Shown here in pieces: positions 38,799-50,840 of a stretch of 64,000 nucleotides of DNA (position 1 is the stretch's first letter; each line of letters begins with the position of its first letter). Made by a program: the position numbers and the translations under genes. Below the pieces are notes generated by a model. It saw nothing but the letters and a program-made list of their open reading frames with translations. It made no database searches and had not been told where the DNA came from. The DNA is taken from assembly GCA_014529385.2 (NCBI GenBank), contig CM043959.1, positions 14,445,809 through 14,509,808 on the forward strand. Reading direction: 5' to 3'. This stretch comes from Adiantum capillus-veneris (Eukaryota; Streptophyta; Polypodiopsida; Polypodiales; Pteridaceae).

Positions 38799-39450
38799 CT
38801 ATAGGGCGAGGTTGATAAGCTTGATTAATAGGTTTGGGGCTCCAATTGTTGGTCTGGCCCTTTGGCTTCTAAAGTTTCCTCTTCCTTGATTCCTAGTTGT
38901 TTCCTTGGCAAGCGGTGCTGCCCTTAAGAGAGCATCCTGGAGAGATATAGGTCTCATTGCTTTAAGGCACGTATCCAACGGTTGATTCAACCCTTGACAG
39001 AACTGTGCTAGCTGTTGTTTAGTAGTCATTTTCAGGGCATATCTTCGCAAAGTTACAAATTTGGAGTAATACTCTCCCACCAATAAAGATAGCTGCTTTA
39101 GAGCAAAGAATTCATTCATTTTGGTATCATGATGAGCAGGTGGAAGATATCGTGCTGTAACGGCTTCTTTAATTTCCTCCTAAGACTGGGAAGATCCTAA
39201 AACACCCAAGTCCTTGCAATGTTGTTTCCACCATATTTTGCATCGCCAGTTAGAGGAAACATTGCAAGCATAGTCTAGTTTTCTAGCTGGGTGCCTGCAT
39301 GTTAAAAATAGTCATCCATTGATTCTAACCTGACTTCAACATTGTGCTCTACATTAGCTCCTTCTCCCTTGAAATTGGGAGGTTGGGCTTTCTTGAGAAG
39401 AAGTTTCTTCTCTTGAGTGGTGGTGTAGAGAGCGGTAGGTGGTACCTAAA
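38799..39450 (-). pseudogene. gag (capsid) of the chromovirus, broken
   Basis: The N-terminal part reads PPNFKGEGANVEHNVEVRLE...MDDYF, then stops TAA (39302-39304) and TAG (39275-39277) where Gln is likely. After a frameshift comes the capsid-like LGVLGSSQSWEEIKEAVTAR, then NEFFALKQLSLLVGEYYSKF, typical of Ty3 gag. The nucleocapsid knuckle lies further on (about 38715-38760): the frame reads FYECGELGHYRSHC, so the first Cys of CX2CX4HX4C has become Phe. Confidence 0.75.
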
Positions 39451-39664
39451 CAATAATATTTGCGTTGGTAAATTGACGGAAACCTAGAAACTTAACACAC
39501 CGATTCAATCTTAAAATTAACTTCAAAATCAATCACAAGACATAATAAGGTACTCAGATCAAGAAAGCTCAAACTCATATTTATGCTAGAATATTTACGA
39601 AGGTAGCCTTTCCAAGAGGCTAAGGTACACTTTATTTCTAACTTATTGCAAATCTTGGTGGCAT

Positions 39665-40244
39665 CTAAAGGATCCGCACAGCTGACTGCCCAGGAACATG
39701 GTGATATAGATGATAGGTGTCTGAAGTCAAATGCTTATAGTCTACTATCTCATCAGAGTAGTACCTCTTGTACACATTGCTAATAGGCTCAAATAATACA
39801 AAATTCTTGTTTCGAAGAAATATATATGGAATGGTAATAGGCTTAATTCTATCACTAGGGATTACTTTCTTCGCTTGATAAAAAATCCATCTGTTCAAGG
39901 TTGTCTTGGTACCATCAACAGTGATCTTGACTTCTCTAGAAGTCCCAAGGAAGTAGAAAACTTGGATAACCCGCAACTCATGCGCCCAACAAATTTTCTT
40001 TAAATCAGTGGATAGGTACTCAAATTTTGTAGCATCACTGTAAAAGACTGGTACCACCCTTACTATTCCATGCAAGCTTCCATCCTTGATGGATTCCTGT
40101 TGATGGAGGAGCAAAAGCCTTAATCAAAACTTCCATCATACTTTGGCAGAAATTGTAATTTGGAGAACGACACGCCTCCGTATACATTATCTCAAATGTT
40201 TTGAACTTGTAATACTCAGCGTTAGCATCTTCCTGAAACATCAA
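39665..40244 (-). pseudogene. Unidentified ORF between primer site and gag
   Basis: Two overlapping frames (40035-40244, then 39665-40114) appear to form one product of about 190 residues split by a frameshift near 40090. It has mixed hydrophobic and charged composition like a folded protein (for example GIVRVVPVFYSDATKFEYLS and WIFYQAKKVIPSDRIKP). It is on the element's coding strand, between the primer site and gag, where chromoviruses normally have only a leader. I recognise no domain. It could be a captured host gene or an extra retrotransposon ORF. Confidence 0.5.
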
Positions 40245-40325
40245 TGCTGGTGAGTTCTCGAACTTTAAGTTTCCAATTCATTTTTTTCCAAATTTTTCCA
40301 ACAATGTCGATTTTTCCAGTTTCCT

Positions 40326-40344
40326 AACCTAGGTTCTGATAGCA
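40326..40344 (-). other. tRNA-iMet primer-binding site
   Basis: On the minus strand, TGCTATCAGAACCTAGGTT starts two bases inside the 5' LTR end. The tRNA-iMet primer site is TGGTATCAGAGCCAGGTT-like, so this is a match with a few changes. Confidence 0.8.
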
Positions 40345-40346
40345 CG

Positions 40347-42983
40347 TGTGAGGTCCCCTCCCCGATACCATAACCATTTGGCAACAGGAGGGCACCTGAT
40401 AGGTCGCTAGGCCCTATTCAATTAAGAAAACATAGTCAATATACACAAGATTTTAATGGACAGGCGTTCGTCACCGAGTAACTTGAGTCCGAACCATTAA
40501 AATGGATTCCTAGCCCCGTCTCGCAAGGAAAGCGTAAACTGTTACAATACTATGACGTTCCTAATTTCACCTTCCGAGAGAGAGAAACCCCAATTTGCTT
40601 TTTCCCCATAAATTTTAGAGGCACGTACAATTGGAATTCTCGACTCTTGGCACAAATGAGTCTCTAATTCACTCTTTTACAAGAGGTAGAGAAGAGTTTC
40701 TCGACTAATCGAGACCACCCATCCTTGACTGGCAACCTGAGCCAGTCCCCACTTTCCACCCCGACACTCACACTTTGTTCTGCTTGTTTTCTAATTACTA
40801 CCACATAATTGTTTATTCACAAAGTTCCTTTTTTTGGGTTTCCATCACAATTTCATTAAGACAGCCCTTCAACTAATTTCAAATCAGCACCAAGACAATC
40901 CTTCTAGAAGAAAAACAACATACGATCCTTCTTCATTAAAATATCCCAACCCCAAGAGTTCACTCCTCTTGGCGAGAGTTTATTGCTCTCGGTGTCTTTA
41001 CTTGCCCATACAACTAAATTGTCTTGCAATCTGGGCACCAACCCGCAGTGACTAACTTGCAATCTGGGCAACAACCTGCAAGTACTATCTTGCATTCTGG
41101 GCACCAACCCGCAAGATGTGTGGCAACCATATGCATTGCTTTAGCGTTCAGTCCGCTACGCTCTCCTCCCTGGATATCAAAGGGAGTTTTGACTATATCG
41201 GTATAGGATTTTGAATGAAGAAGGTTCGAGAGTTCTTCTACTAGGCAAACAATTCTTTCCTACGAGAAAACAAATTACTTTCCAAACAATCTTTCACTCT
41301 TCAAAGAAAATTGCATAAAACATATGCCGTAATTTGTGATTGTTTTATGATCCATAGAGATTGTTTTCCCTTTTTCTACTCTATCGTCTATGCAATGAAT
41401 GCAAATACTTAACAAAATTAATTCCAACCTTGTCTAATGTAGGACTATTGCTTGGCGAGTTTGGTGGCACATCCTCCAAGGCAATTCTTTCTCCTTTATC
41501 AACTTCTCGGCTAGTGCCAACCTCATCACTCGCTAACACGGGTCCTTTTTGGGGCCATCTTGTCTCTAACTAACTTGAAAATGTGTAAGAACTAATTGTG
41601 CAAAAACCAATTTGATAATAAGGTTGATGGAATGTTAATTTCATCCATTCTTACACTTCTATTCCAATGATTTATGCTTATCGTAGGCAAGAAATTTTAT
41701 GTAATGTCTAATAGAGAATACTCATTCACACCATCCATTTATGTACTAATCTCATGATTAATCACTTATATATACTTGCAAGAACAATCCATCATTTTAG
41801 TTGGACAATTCTTGAATATGCTTAGCTATTTCATGCAAATATTTAGGTTACATTGATGAAGAATTGTGCATGCAGTTAACACAATCAATTATGTAATCGA
41901 GTGGTGAGACCTTCATTACTTTGTAATGTAGAGAAATTACCATTAAATAGATATAATGATTGTTGATTTCCAATTGAAGATAGGTAAATAAGAGTATAGC
42001 ATTTGATAGTAGAGTAGCAATTGGAAAGGATTCCAATTGAATGGCAATATGATAGGAATTGGAAAGGATTCCAAAGAGGAGAAGAGATTGATAATAGCTT
42101 CATTAAACAATAGATTTACATTACCCAATGTGCATTGGAGGTATTGATCTCTCAAAGCTTTGATGTAGAAACCACCAAGTTAATTGCCACAGTAGCAGAG
42201 CTCCCTTCTCCCAAGTGTGTTCAAGTGTCTAAAATTGAGTGTGAATGGTCTTTTTATAGGGGTTTGGAGGTTGCTTGAGGTCCAAGGCATGCCCATACCT
42301 CCCTTGCTCGTCCCCTCTTGCCAAATGAAGGATTAGAGGTGTCACAAGCCTCTCACTTACGACTAGAGGTGTCCCCTTTTACCCAATTGAGTGATACACC
42401 TTATGTACTTACCCATGCTTAGAGGTCAACATAACATAAGACATGGGCTATGGCCATGGGTCATTTATGGTCATACATACACATACCCATACATACACAT
42501 GCACATACGTGCTCATGCACATACATACATGTGCATGCCTTAGACTTAGGATTTAATTTATTAACATTAGGATGAAATTTAATTTTCTAAAGTGAGCTTG
42601 GCTTTTCAGAATTCAATTATGAAACTTGCTATTAAAAGATGAGCTTGAGGATGACAAACTAAGGTGTCAGATGCACACACCTGCTATATTTAGTAGTTTT
42701 CGAGACATATAGGTATTTTTATGGAAATTCAAGATGGGATAGATTTGGATGAGACAGTCGTGTTTAGGTGGGTGTAAACACCTCAAAACTTTCTATTTTT
42801 GGACGAAAATGATAAACAAGTAAAAATTTTATTTTTGAAAATCTTACAATAATATATTTAACATTAGCTCATCAAAGCTGAAAAAACTGCCAAAAATAGT
42901 AACTTTTTGCTTATGACCAAAATGGCCCGATATGTATTCCATTACATGGGAATCCCCTTTCCAAGGGTGGCAGAGACCTTACA
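40347..42983 (-). repeat. 5' LTR (right copy)
   Basis: 2637 bases. It has one copy of the 141-base unit duplicated in the other LTR, and its own small duplication near 42020-42075 (GGAAAGGATTCCAA twice). Transcription would run leftwards from within this LTR. Confidence 0.92.
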
Positions 42984-43728
42984 GCCTTTTGATGATTACA
43001 ATCTCATACACAAATTTCTTTTTTGGATAGTAGTTTAAGTTAAAATAATTTTGAGTAGGACAAGGATAACAATTGATAGGTTCGTTGGCACTTGTAGTAC
43101 ATATTCAAAATTAACAAATTCTTTGTCTTGTTTATATGGATACAAGTGATGCTATCTTTACTTAAAAGTATTTTGGTTTAGTTGTAGTTTGACTTTGAAG
43201 ATCCCTACTGATTCAACTTGGATGACCCATGTCCCATTCTTATTATATCGTACAAAAATGTATCTAAGATAGAGTCATTTTTGTACAAATCTTTGTTTAG
43301 TTATCTAAAGCTAGTTGTCTTAATTGTCTTTTGAACGTTATGTTCTTTTGTGTATATGTATTAAGTTAATACATCAACACACACACATGTGTTTTAAATG
43401 GACCGCTCATATGGGGATTATCCATGACTCTAAGAAATATGCAAAAATCATTGAAAACATCCATTAAAGACTATATACGGCATCTACACTATTTTCTACT
43501 AGCTGACAAAGCCTTAAAACTCTTATTGGAGTAAAATTTTCTCTAAAGACATTATTGGATATTGTTCTGGTGAGATGTTCCTCACTTTCTTCAAGGAATT
43601 TTGATGTATTTCATCTCTTTTAAGGTTCATACTTGACTATTTTACTCTCATCAACTTGATGAGGCAGTTGGCCCATACTCAATGGGCCTACTGCCTTAGC
43701 ATTGAGTATGGTGAATGGGTAAGGGTGG

Positions 43729-43737
<9 letters not shown>
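42984..43737. other. Gene-free stretch after the LTR retrotransposon
   Basis: It starts with the second GCCTT copy. AT-rich, with no gene recognised. It resumes the sequence interrupted at 34055. Confidence 0.5.
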
Positions 43738-43760
<23 letters not shown>

Positions 43761-43794
43761 TTCGTCACTATACTTGGCTATTATTGCTTCATTC

Positions 43795-43833
<39 letters not shown>

Positions 43834-43865
43834 CGTCACTATACTTGGCTATTATTGCTTCATTC

Positions 43866-43899
<34 letters not shown>
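43729..43899. repeat. Three (CA)n tracts in a 70-base duplication
   Basis: CA tracts at about 43729-43760, 43798-43830 and 43868-43897 are separated by two copies of a 38-base phrase with TTCGTCACTATACTTGGC. The whole unit of about 70 bases is duplicated; the short ORFs here only read the CA repeats. Confidence 0.9.
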
Positions 43900-43901
<2 letters not shown>

Positions 43902-44736
43902 CTATATTGATGTACCTTTGCTAACTAGGAGTCACTTGTTGGCTAATGCAATAGAATTTTACCCAGTGTGATTGAATGGCCTGCCTAGACATAAATGTCC
44001 ATAATCCTTGACAAGATGGCATATATGTGATTTTCTTTAGTTTTGTGGATAAACACCATATATAGTTACCTTGTACTATCGATACTCAATAGGAGAATCT
44101 AGGTTATGCTAGGCTTGTTGGGGCTGATGGTTATATTGTCATGAGGATGATTGCTTAAATGTTGTATCTTTCACACTTCTCAATGGTGAATCTAGAATTT
44201 TATTAGATTCATTTGAACGTATTTTTTCCTACAATTGGGATTTAGTGGTGTGGTTTGTACACATATACCCTCTGCTTGATTCTTGAGGATAGACTATGGG
44301 GTGAAGCTAACTTATGCTTTTCTTATGTAAGTTGATATTGGACTCTTCTTACATCCATCTAAAACAGAGTTAATCCCTCTACATGGAGCTTCATGGTTTG
44401 TACACACAACTGGCCCTTAGACTTGGCTATGATTTCTCGTTCTTGCTTTATTCTTCTAATGACCTTACTATATTTACCCTACACTCTCCTCAATAGGAGA
44501 ATCTAGCCTATGCATGATTGACCTGGTGGTTACATTGTTGTATGGGTGGTTTCCATGAGTCTGGACCTGACACTTCCCTCAATGGGTAAATTTGGCTTAT
44601 GTTGGGCATATTGAAGGTGATAGTTTTATTATCTTATGGATTTTTCACATAATCCATTTCCATATACTAACCTCAATTTATTAATATGGGCCTTTACTCT
44701 TCACTCTGCCATGATATAATGGTGCTAATAGTCATT
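43738..44736 (+). repeat. Dispersed repeat R, second copy, left half
   Basis: It matches 30426-31335 (for example TTTTGTGGATAAACACCATATA, TATGCTAGGCTTGTTGGGG and CTTTACTCTTC) up to ...GTGCTAATAGTCATT, where E2 begins. The match resumes at 62316. Confidence 0.88.
44733..44736. other. Target-site duplication CATT, left
   Basis: CATT immediately precedes the left end of E2; the second copy is at 62316-62319. The uninterrupted repeat copy has GATT at the matching place (near 31335-31338), followed by TTA, consistent with one original CATT. Confidence 0.85.
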
Positions 44737-44761
44737 GGGTAGAAGCATGTTAACGTGTAGC
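44737..44761 (+). repeat. E2 left terminal inverted repeat
   Basis: Pairs with 62291-62315. Shared core GGGT-x-x-AAGCATGTTAA-x-GTGT-x-GC. A subterminal TGCTAGTTACATG at about 44783-44795 resembles the internal palindromes. Confidence 0.93.
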
Positions 44762-44896
44762 CGAATATGTTGTCACGGACAGTGCTAGTTACATGTGCTT
44801 GCTAGCATATATTGAAAACGGATGGGCAAGTCCTTTGAATTTCAAATGTTCCATAGAAAATTTATTTTCCTTCCTCATGTGCTTCTATGACGTGGG

Positions 44897-44949
<53 letters not shown>

Positions 44950-45311
44950 CCTTGCACCAAGCATCTTGCCTCAGAGACGATTTGTCAAAACTGAGTTCTT
45001 TCTCTCATTCCAACACATACCTACAAAACTGGAGAACCAGCAGCCAACATTATTGCCACTAGCTCCAATGTTGGAAATGGAGCCGTAATGTAATGTGATG
45101 GTAAGAAAATCTTATGTGTAGCCCACCTACTCCAAATGAAGTCATTGGTTTCGTTGGTCACATCTATAGTTTTGTGAAGGAATTTTTTCATATTATGTGT
45201 GTATTACAACATCAAGTATTGAAAGCTATACATTTAAGTGATTTTAATTAAGTAATATATTATGCACGTCTACAGTTCTCAGGAAAAAGTAGAAGAGAAC
45301 CACTACAGGTA
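44762..45311. other. E2 subterminal region with (CT)n
   Basis: It holds a (CT)n microsatellite at 44898-44946 and no recognised gene. It should contain the transposase promoter; I see no specific signal. Confidence 0.5.
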
Positions 45312-48300
45312 ATGAATTACAACTCCCAAGATCCAGCTCTTTTTGTAATCAGGGAATATGAGAGAGTAAGAAAGAGGAAACAACGAGAGTAGAAACAAAT
45401 GAAATTTGAGCGACAACATCATGCCGTCAACAATGAGGAGAAAAAGAAAATCTCCTCCGAGATTGTGAGAGCTTTCAAGAGTAGGACTGAAGGTTTTAGT
45501 ACAGAAACAAAGTGGGAAATCTAGAATCTTGTTGCTCAACATCCGCATGTTTGGGTGATCCATGATGAGTCTTTTGAGGAGGAGACTGTTGTACAGACTG
45601 CAATTGTCTCCAGTGTCCGCAACACACTGGCTACCATTAAGCAGCCAAGTTCCAATGAGGAGTTGTTTTTGAAGAATGCAGCATTGTAGATGATGTTGAA
45701 TTCGAAGGAAAACATGCCTATTGCAAAAATTGCCAGGGTGCTAAATGTCAATTGTCGCACCTTGCACAAGGTGAAATCACGACAGATGAAGCCTGATGTT
45801 GATGGTCGATTGTTTTCATTGGTTGCATGTCACAAGTAACACCGTCATAGCTCTATCACAGATGAAATTAAGGAATTGGTCTACACATTTTGGAAAGTGG
45901 AGACTCGCGTTTCACCAAACAAGAAGGATGTTGTTCGAAAGAGGATGGGGAGGAAAAGGTACGTAGAACACCCTGTGTACCTCCTAGACGAGTTTCAGGT
46001 GATTAATCAAATACTTGTACCATAACTTATGCATTTTATGCATTTCATCTCTAGTGCATAGTAACTTGTATATGCTGATCAATAGCATATTGATCTGTAG
46101 ACTTTTTGCTAGTTAGCATACGGATTGTGCTAGTTAGCATATGGATTATGCTAATTAACATGCCTTGGGTTCTAAATAGCATACAGAGCTAGTTGGTTAA
46201 CACAATATGTATGCTAATTAACATACATGGTATGCTAGTTAACATACCTAGTATGCTAGTTACATACCTAGTATGCTCAATTGCATGATAAGTACGTTGT
46301 TTAATAGAAAGTGATTATGCTAGTTAGCACAAGGAGTTTGCTAGGTAGCATATGGAGTATGCTAGTTAGCAGGCCTTGAGTTCTAAATAGCATACAGAGT
46401 TAGTTGGTCAACACAAAAGGTATGCAAGTTAACACCACTTATGCTAGTTAACACCTAGTATGCTCACTAGCATGATGGGTATGCTATTTAAGATAAGGGT
46501 TATGCTAGTTAGAATCAGCAGCTAGACTAGGTATTCTAGTTAGCATTTGGAGTATGCTAGTTATCATGCCTTGTGTTCCACCTAGCATACAGAATTATCT
46601 AGTTAGCACAAGATGTATGCTAATTAGCATCATTTCTGCTAGTTAGCACCTAGTATGCTCAATAGCATGATGGATGTCCTAATGTGTATACTAGTTACCA
46701 TATGGACTGTGCTAGCTAGCATGCCTTGGGTTCTAAATAGCATATATACCTAGTTGGTTAACACAATATGTATGCTAATTAACATACCTGTTATGCTAGT
46801 TAACATACCTAGTATGCTAGTTACATACCTAGTATGCTCAATTGCATGATAAGTACGTTGCCTAACAGAAATTGATTATGCTAGTTAGCACATGGAGTTT
46901 GCTAGGTAGCATATGGAGTATGCTAGTTAGTAGGGCTTGAGTTCTAAATAGCATACAATGTTAGTTGGTTAACACGAAAAGTATGCAAGTTAACACTACT
47001 TATGCTAGTTAACACCTAGTATGCTCACTAGCATGATGGGTATGCTATTTAAGACAAGGGTTATGCTAGTTAGAACTAGAAGCTGGGCTGGGTATGCTAG
47101 TTAGCATATGGAGCATGCTAGTTAGCATGCCTTGTGTTCTACCTAGCATACAGAGTTAGCTAGTCAGCACAAAATGTATGATAATTAACATAATTTCTGC
47201 TAGTTAACACCTAGTATGCTCAACAACATGATGGGTGTACTAATGAATATGCTAGTTAGCATATGGAGTATGCTAGTTAGCATATGGTCTGTGCTAGTTA
47301 GCATGCCTTGTGCTCTACCTAACATACAGAGTTACGTGGTAAACACAAGATATATGCTGGGCTGGGTATGCTATTTAAGACAAGGGTTATGCTAGTTAGA
47401 ACTAGAAGCTGGGTTGGGTATGCTAGTTAGCATATGGAGCATGCTAGTTAGCATGCCTTGTGTTCTACCTAGCAAACAAAGTTAGCTAGTCAGCACAAAA
47501 TGTATGCTAATTAACATAATTTCTACTAGTTAACACCTAGTATGCTCAACAACATGATGGGTGTCCTAATGAGTATGCTAGTTAGTATATGGTCTGTGCT
47601 AGTTAGCATGCCTTGTGCTCTACCTAACATACAGAGTTACGTGGTAAACACAAGATATATGCTAATTAATACTCTTTATGCTAGTTAACATACGTTGTTG
47701 CATGCACATTAGGATGTTGATTGTGCTATTTAGCACTATGATATGTTTTCATGAAAATGTTGGATGTCCTAGTTAGCAATTTGAATACTGATCATCATTT
47801 GGATGTTGCAGGTTTAATTCTTTCCTAGATTTAAGGAAAAACATCCAAATTGCAAGATTGGCGTGAAAATGTTTGGGATGTTGAAGCCATTCTTTTGTAG
47901 GCGGCTGAAGGATAGATACACATGCTGTTGCGAATACCATGTGAAAATGTCCTTTTTGAAGGACACACTGAACCACATGCGCTCTTGTGCTTTTGGGCTA
48001 CATAGAGCAGGTTGTAATTGTATATGCAATATCTATGCCCCAAGTGAGAACATTAGCAAGGGTTTCTTGGCACACATTCAAAGGTGTCACACATACGTGG
48101 GAGTCTGTTCTCTGTACAAAACCCGCAGATGCAATTTTCCATAGAAGGGAATGCCTGATGGGAGATTGTTTGACATGTGGAGTGAATAGGTTGGAATTAT
48201 GCTGCTTGGAGACAACAAAGCCAGGTAATAGTATTAATGTGAAAGTATTTGCATATGTACAAGCTCAAGACAAGCAGGAAAATAGTAACAAAAGAAAAGA

Positions 48301-49234
48301 TCTTTTGCACAAATAAATGCAGTGCTGGGAGTTTCTTCAACTCTTGAAGACCAAGTTTGAGCTCTTTATCACTCATAACTATGTGGCTTGATGGCAAGGA
48401 CAACAATTCAAGGATTTCCTTCTTCGGTTTCTGGATGATGTCGTCGTGCCAGTTGTTGATTTTGCAGAGAATTATGCCTTCAAGGAACAAAATGAGATTC
48501 AGTCAATGCATTGGCACTCTAGTGAAGTAACCATTTTTGTACACATAACGTACTACCGTAGGGTAGGGGAGGTACTCAAAACCTTCCACTTCTTCATATC
48601 GGATGACAAGGTGCATGACACGTTGTTCGTGCAACACTGCTTCATGCTACACCATGACTGGTTACAACAAGAGGGTGTCACTCCTAAGCAACATTGGGTG
48701 TGATCTGCTGGTGCGGCCTTGCAGCTCAAGGGAACCAGGCCTGTTTTACTTCGTTGAAAGATATGGTGGACTCACAGAGATGGGGATGAGCTGGTTCTTC
48801 TTTGGGTCAGGGCACGGCAAGGGAGATCATGATGGTGCAAGAGCAGTTGTGAAAAGAACCTTGACCCATGAACATTTAAAACCTAATGGAGCTATTTTGC
48901 AGTGTGAAGTTGATGTGGTTGCTTATTGCCAAGCCAACCTGTTGGTAGGGAGCACCTTCACACTATCCTTCAAAAGAGAGGGAATGTGTCCGTGTGTTTT
49001 GGGAGGTTAAAGGGGGGGGGAAGTGAACAGGAGGTGGAGTGGAATTGTGCCACTGTGGAAAAAACACACTCTCTATATGCTTTTCGTGGTCACAACCCTG
49101 GGGATCCAACTACCCTTGCAACAAGAGCCTTGGCATGCTTTTGTGATGCATGCATGCACGGGGGAATTTCAAACTCCGAGCAAACCTTTCCGAGCAATCA
49201 TAAAAATGAGCAAAACCCAACAAGATACATATAG
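45312..49234 (+). pseudogene. E2 transposase, exons 1 and 2 (DDD-type, Sola-like), broken
   Basis: Exon 1 (45312-45998) starts MNYNSQDPALFVIREYERVR and has a helix-turn-helix-like MPIAKIARVLNVNCRTLHKV. A GT donor follows TTTCAG at 45999 and a CAG acceptor ends at 47811. Exon 2 reads FPRFKEKHPNCKIG, a Cys-rich RYTCCCEYH and RECLMGDCLTCGV, then DFAENY...EIQSMHW (first Asp), SAGAALQLK (expected SDG; second Asp now Ala), GSGHGKGDHDGARAVVKR (third Asp) and RALACFCDAC. These match a transposon-derived family with DFAENY, SDG-QFK and HGKG-DG motifs. Exon 1 has in-frame stops at 45390, 45522, 45687 and 45837. Exon 2 has them at 47815, 48314, 48389 and 48701, plus frameshifts near 48080, 48735 and at the G-run 49012-49020. 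The C-terminal exon is at 54603-55116. Confidence 0.85.
45999..47811 (+). repeat. E2 palindrome array I, inside transposase intron 1
   Basis: From about 46050 to 47770 the intron consists of the palindromic word TATGCTAGTTAGCATA and variants (GCTAGTTAGCA, GCTAATTAACA, GCTAGTTAACA) at roughly 25-40-base spacing. Larger segments are duplicated: about 46095-46560 recurs at 46700-47110, and parts recur again at 47375-47680. The prevailing central word on the plus strand is CTAGTTAGC. Confidence 0.9.
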
Positions 49235-49710
49235 AACTTAAACCCTAAAAACTTGCCCAAGGTGATTGCCGCATCGTTCCATCTGCCAATACACTTAGTC
49301 CTCAATGGCCCAGCTTGAAGAAATGGAAGAGTGCCACATTTGTTGTGAATGCCAAAGGAAGGTTTTGATATTCTACAAAGGAGAACGAAGAGGCCCTCCA
49401 CAAGTAATAGCGACACAAGCACACGTGCAGTGTGTGTGATCAAAAGGTTCAATGAGTTGGATGCAATAGCATCCACGGTAATTTGATCAACAGATTCACC
49501 ATCGTTAGTATCTCTACCTTGTTGACCGTAGGATAATCTGCCATGACTAAAGGCTTCAACATCTTCCCCTCCCTCGCATGAGAGTCTTACAAGATTGTGA
49601 TCCCATTATATGCAATAAGTAGGCTCCACTCTTGCAGCGTCCTTTAACATGTCCATTGTCCTCATGATGCAACCTCTCCACTACCTTGTGGAGTTGTCCC
49701 ACCCCTATTA

Positions 49711-49997
49711 GGTTTTTCTCTATCTTGCAAAATCTGAACACAGTGAAATCCCAGTGTGCACCTTCTTGAGCACCCCATAGGGTACCCCCCTCCAAGGGGT
49801 GATTGGGTTGTTGGCTGTTACGACGAACAACTTTGACACAACAGTGTTAGCTAGGTTTTTCTCTGTCTTGCAAAATCTGAACAAAGTGAAATACCAGTGT
49901 GCACCTGCTTGAGCACCCCATAGGGTACCCCCTCCAAGGGGTGACTGGGTTGTTGGTTGTTATGACGAACAACTTTGACACAACAGTGTTGGCTAGG
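49711..49997. repeat. 143-base tandem duplication
   Basis: Units at 49711-49853 and 49854-49997 share GGTTTTTCTCTRTCTTGCAA, GAGCACCCCATAGGGTACCC and CGAACAACTTTGACACAACA with few differences. Confidence 0.9.
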
Positions 49998-50195
49998 AAA
50001 GGCTAATATGAATGTCTCTATTCATTGGAGTTGGTTTGGCAAGACTTGTCTATTAGTGATACGCAGTGGAGTAAAGGGATCAACAACTGCACCTCATTCT
50101 GCAAGAGGGGCGAGATCCGGGACGGTGGATCGCCGCAACAGGGGAGGCAAGACTTTTAAAGACTTTTATACATACGACCTTGCCGCATGCATAGT

Positions 50196-50275
50196 GATGC
50201 CTGCTAGCGTAGATGGTTAAGGCAGAGTGCCTCGAGGCGGGACGTCCATGGGTTGAAGGGAATTCTTAATGCCAG
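50196..50275 (+). repeat. tRNA-derived SINE-like head
   Basis: TAGCGTAGATGGTTAAGGC (50205-50223) resembles an internal RNA polymerase III box A, and GGTTGAAGGGAATTC (50251-50265) resembles box B, at a spacing of about 45 bases. The clover-leaf is not intact. A tail boundary is not visible. Confidence 0.45.
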
Positions 50276-50669
50276 GAGAGCCCTAATTTTTTTGCAAGAC
50301 CCGGTTTGATCAATGGTAGATTAAACCTCCACCATTGATGCCTTCACTTCACCAGTGCATGTAGCGACGAGGTTTGGGCTAGAAGCATGTTGGAGTCAGA
50401 CTAATTAAGGCAAGAAGGTCAATCGTACTCATTTTCATCAGTGACCAGATAAATGAGCCCGCGTCGACATGGACTCACTCTGAGAATTTCCAAAATCCTC
50501 TTTTTGAATTTTCAGGGTGAGGTGCAAGAGGGGACCCTTATTAACGAGGGCTTCAATATGGGCAAGGGCTAGGGAGGTGATGACGAGCACGCGGGTATTG
50601 CCGACAGAAGGCTAAAGATGAGGCCGAGGTAAATGCAAATTCATTGCATGAAAGCAATGATTACACCAG

Positions 50670-50840
50670 TGTTCGGGAAAAGTGTGCCTCAACTTATCCT
50701 TGAGTTGTTGCAAAATCAAAGTAACCAGTTGAGGGGAGGGTAAGAAGGAGAAAATTCCGCTTAAAACACATGGAAAATAGTGTAATTTTGCAAAAATACT
50801 GGCTAGTATTGTAAAATTTTCGGTTTAGATTTGTCTTGGA
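50670..50840. repeat. Diverged third copy of the 184-base unit
   Basis: The words TTCGGGAAAAGTGTGCCTCA, AAGGAGAAAATTCCGC and AAATAGTGTAA match the units at 52554-52924 in the same order and orientation. Confidence 0.6.

Larger units (their letters stand above)
34056..42983 (-). mobile_element. Ty3 chromovirus-type LTR retrotransposon, internally deleted
   Basis: Two long direct repeats (34056-36775 and 40347-42983) bound the element and are flanked by the 5-base duplication GCCTT (34051-34055 and 42984-42988). LTR ends are TGTAAGGTC...GACCTCACA on the minus strand, with the first bases of the left copy altered. The primer site fits tRNA-iMet, and a purine tract lies at 36776-36785. Order on the minus strand is unknown ORF, gag, protease, RT, start of RNase H, then a chromodomain remnant. 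Most of RNase H and the integrase core are missing, so it depends on other copies. Stops and frameshifts in gag and pol also show that it is inactive. The LTRs differ at several bases per 100, so insertion was not recent. Confidence 0.92.

Noticed and set aside
34056-42983. Endogenous pararetrovirus
   Set aside because: Two LTRs, primer sites, 5-base target duplication and chromodomain show a Ty3 chromovirus.
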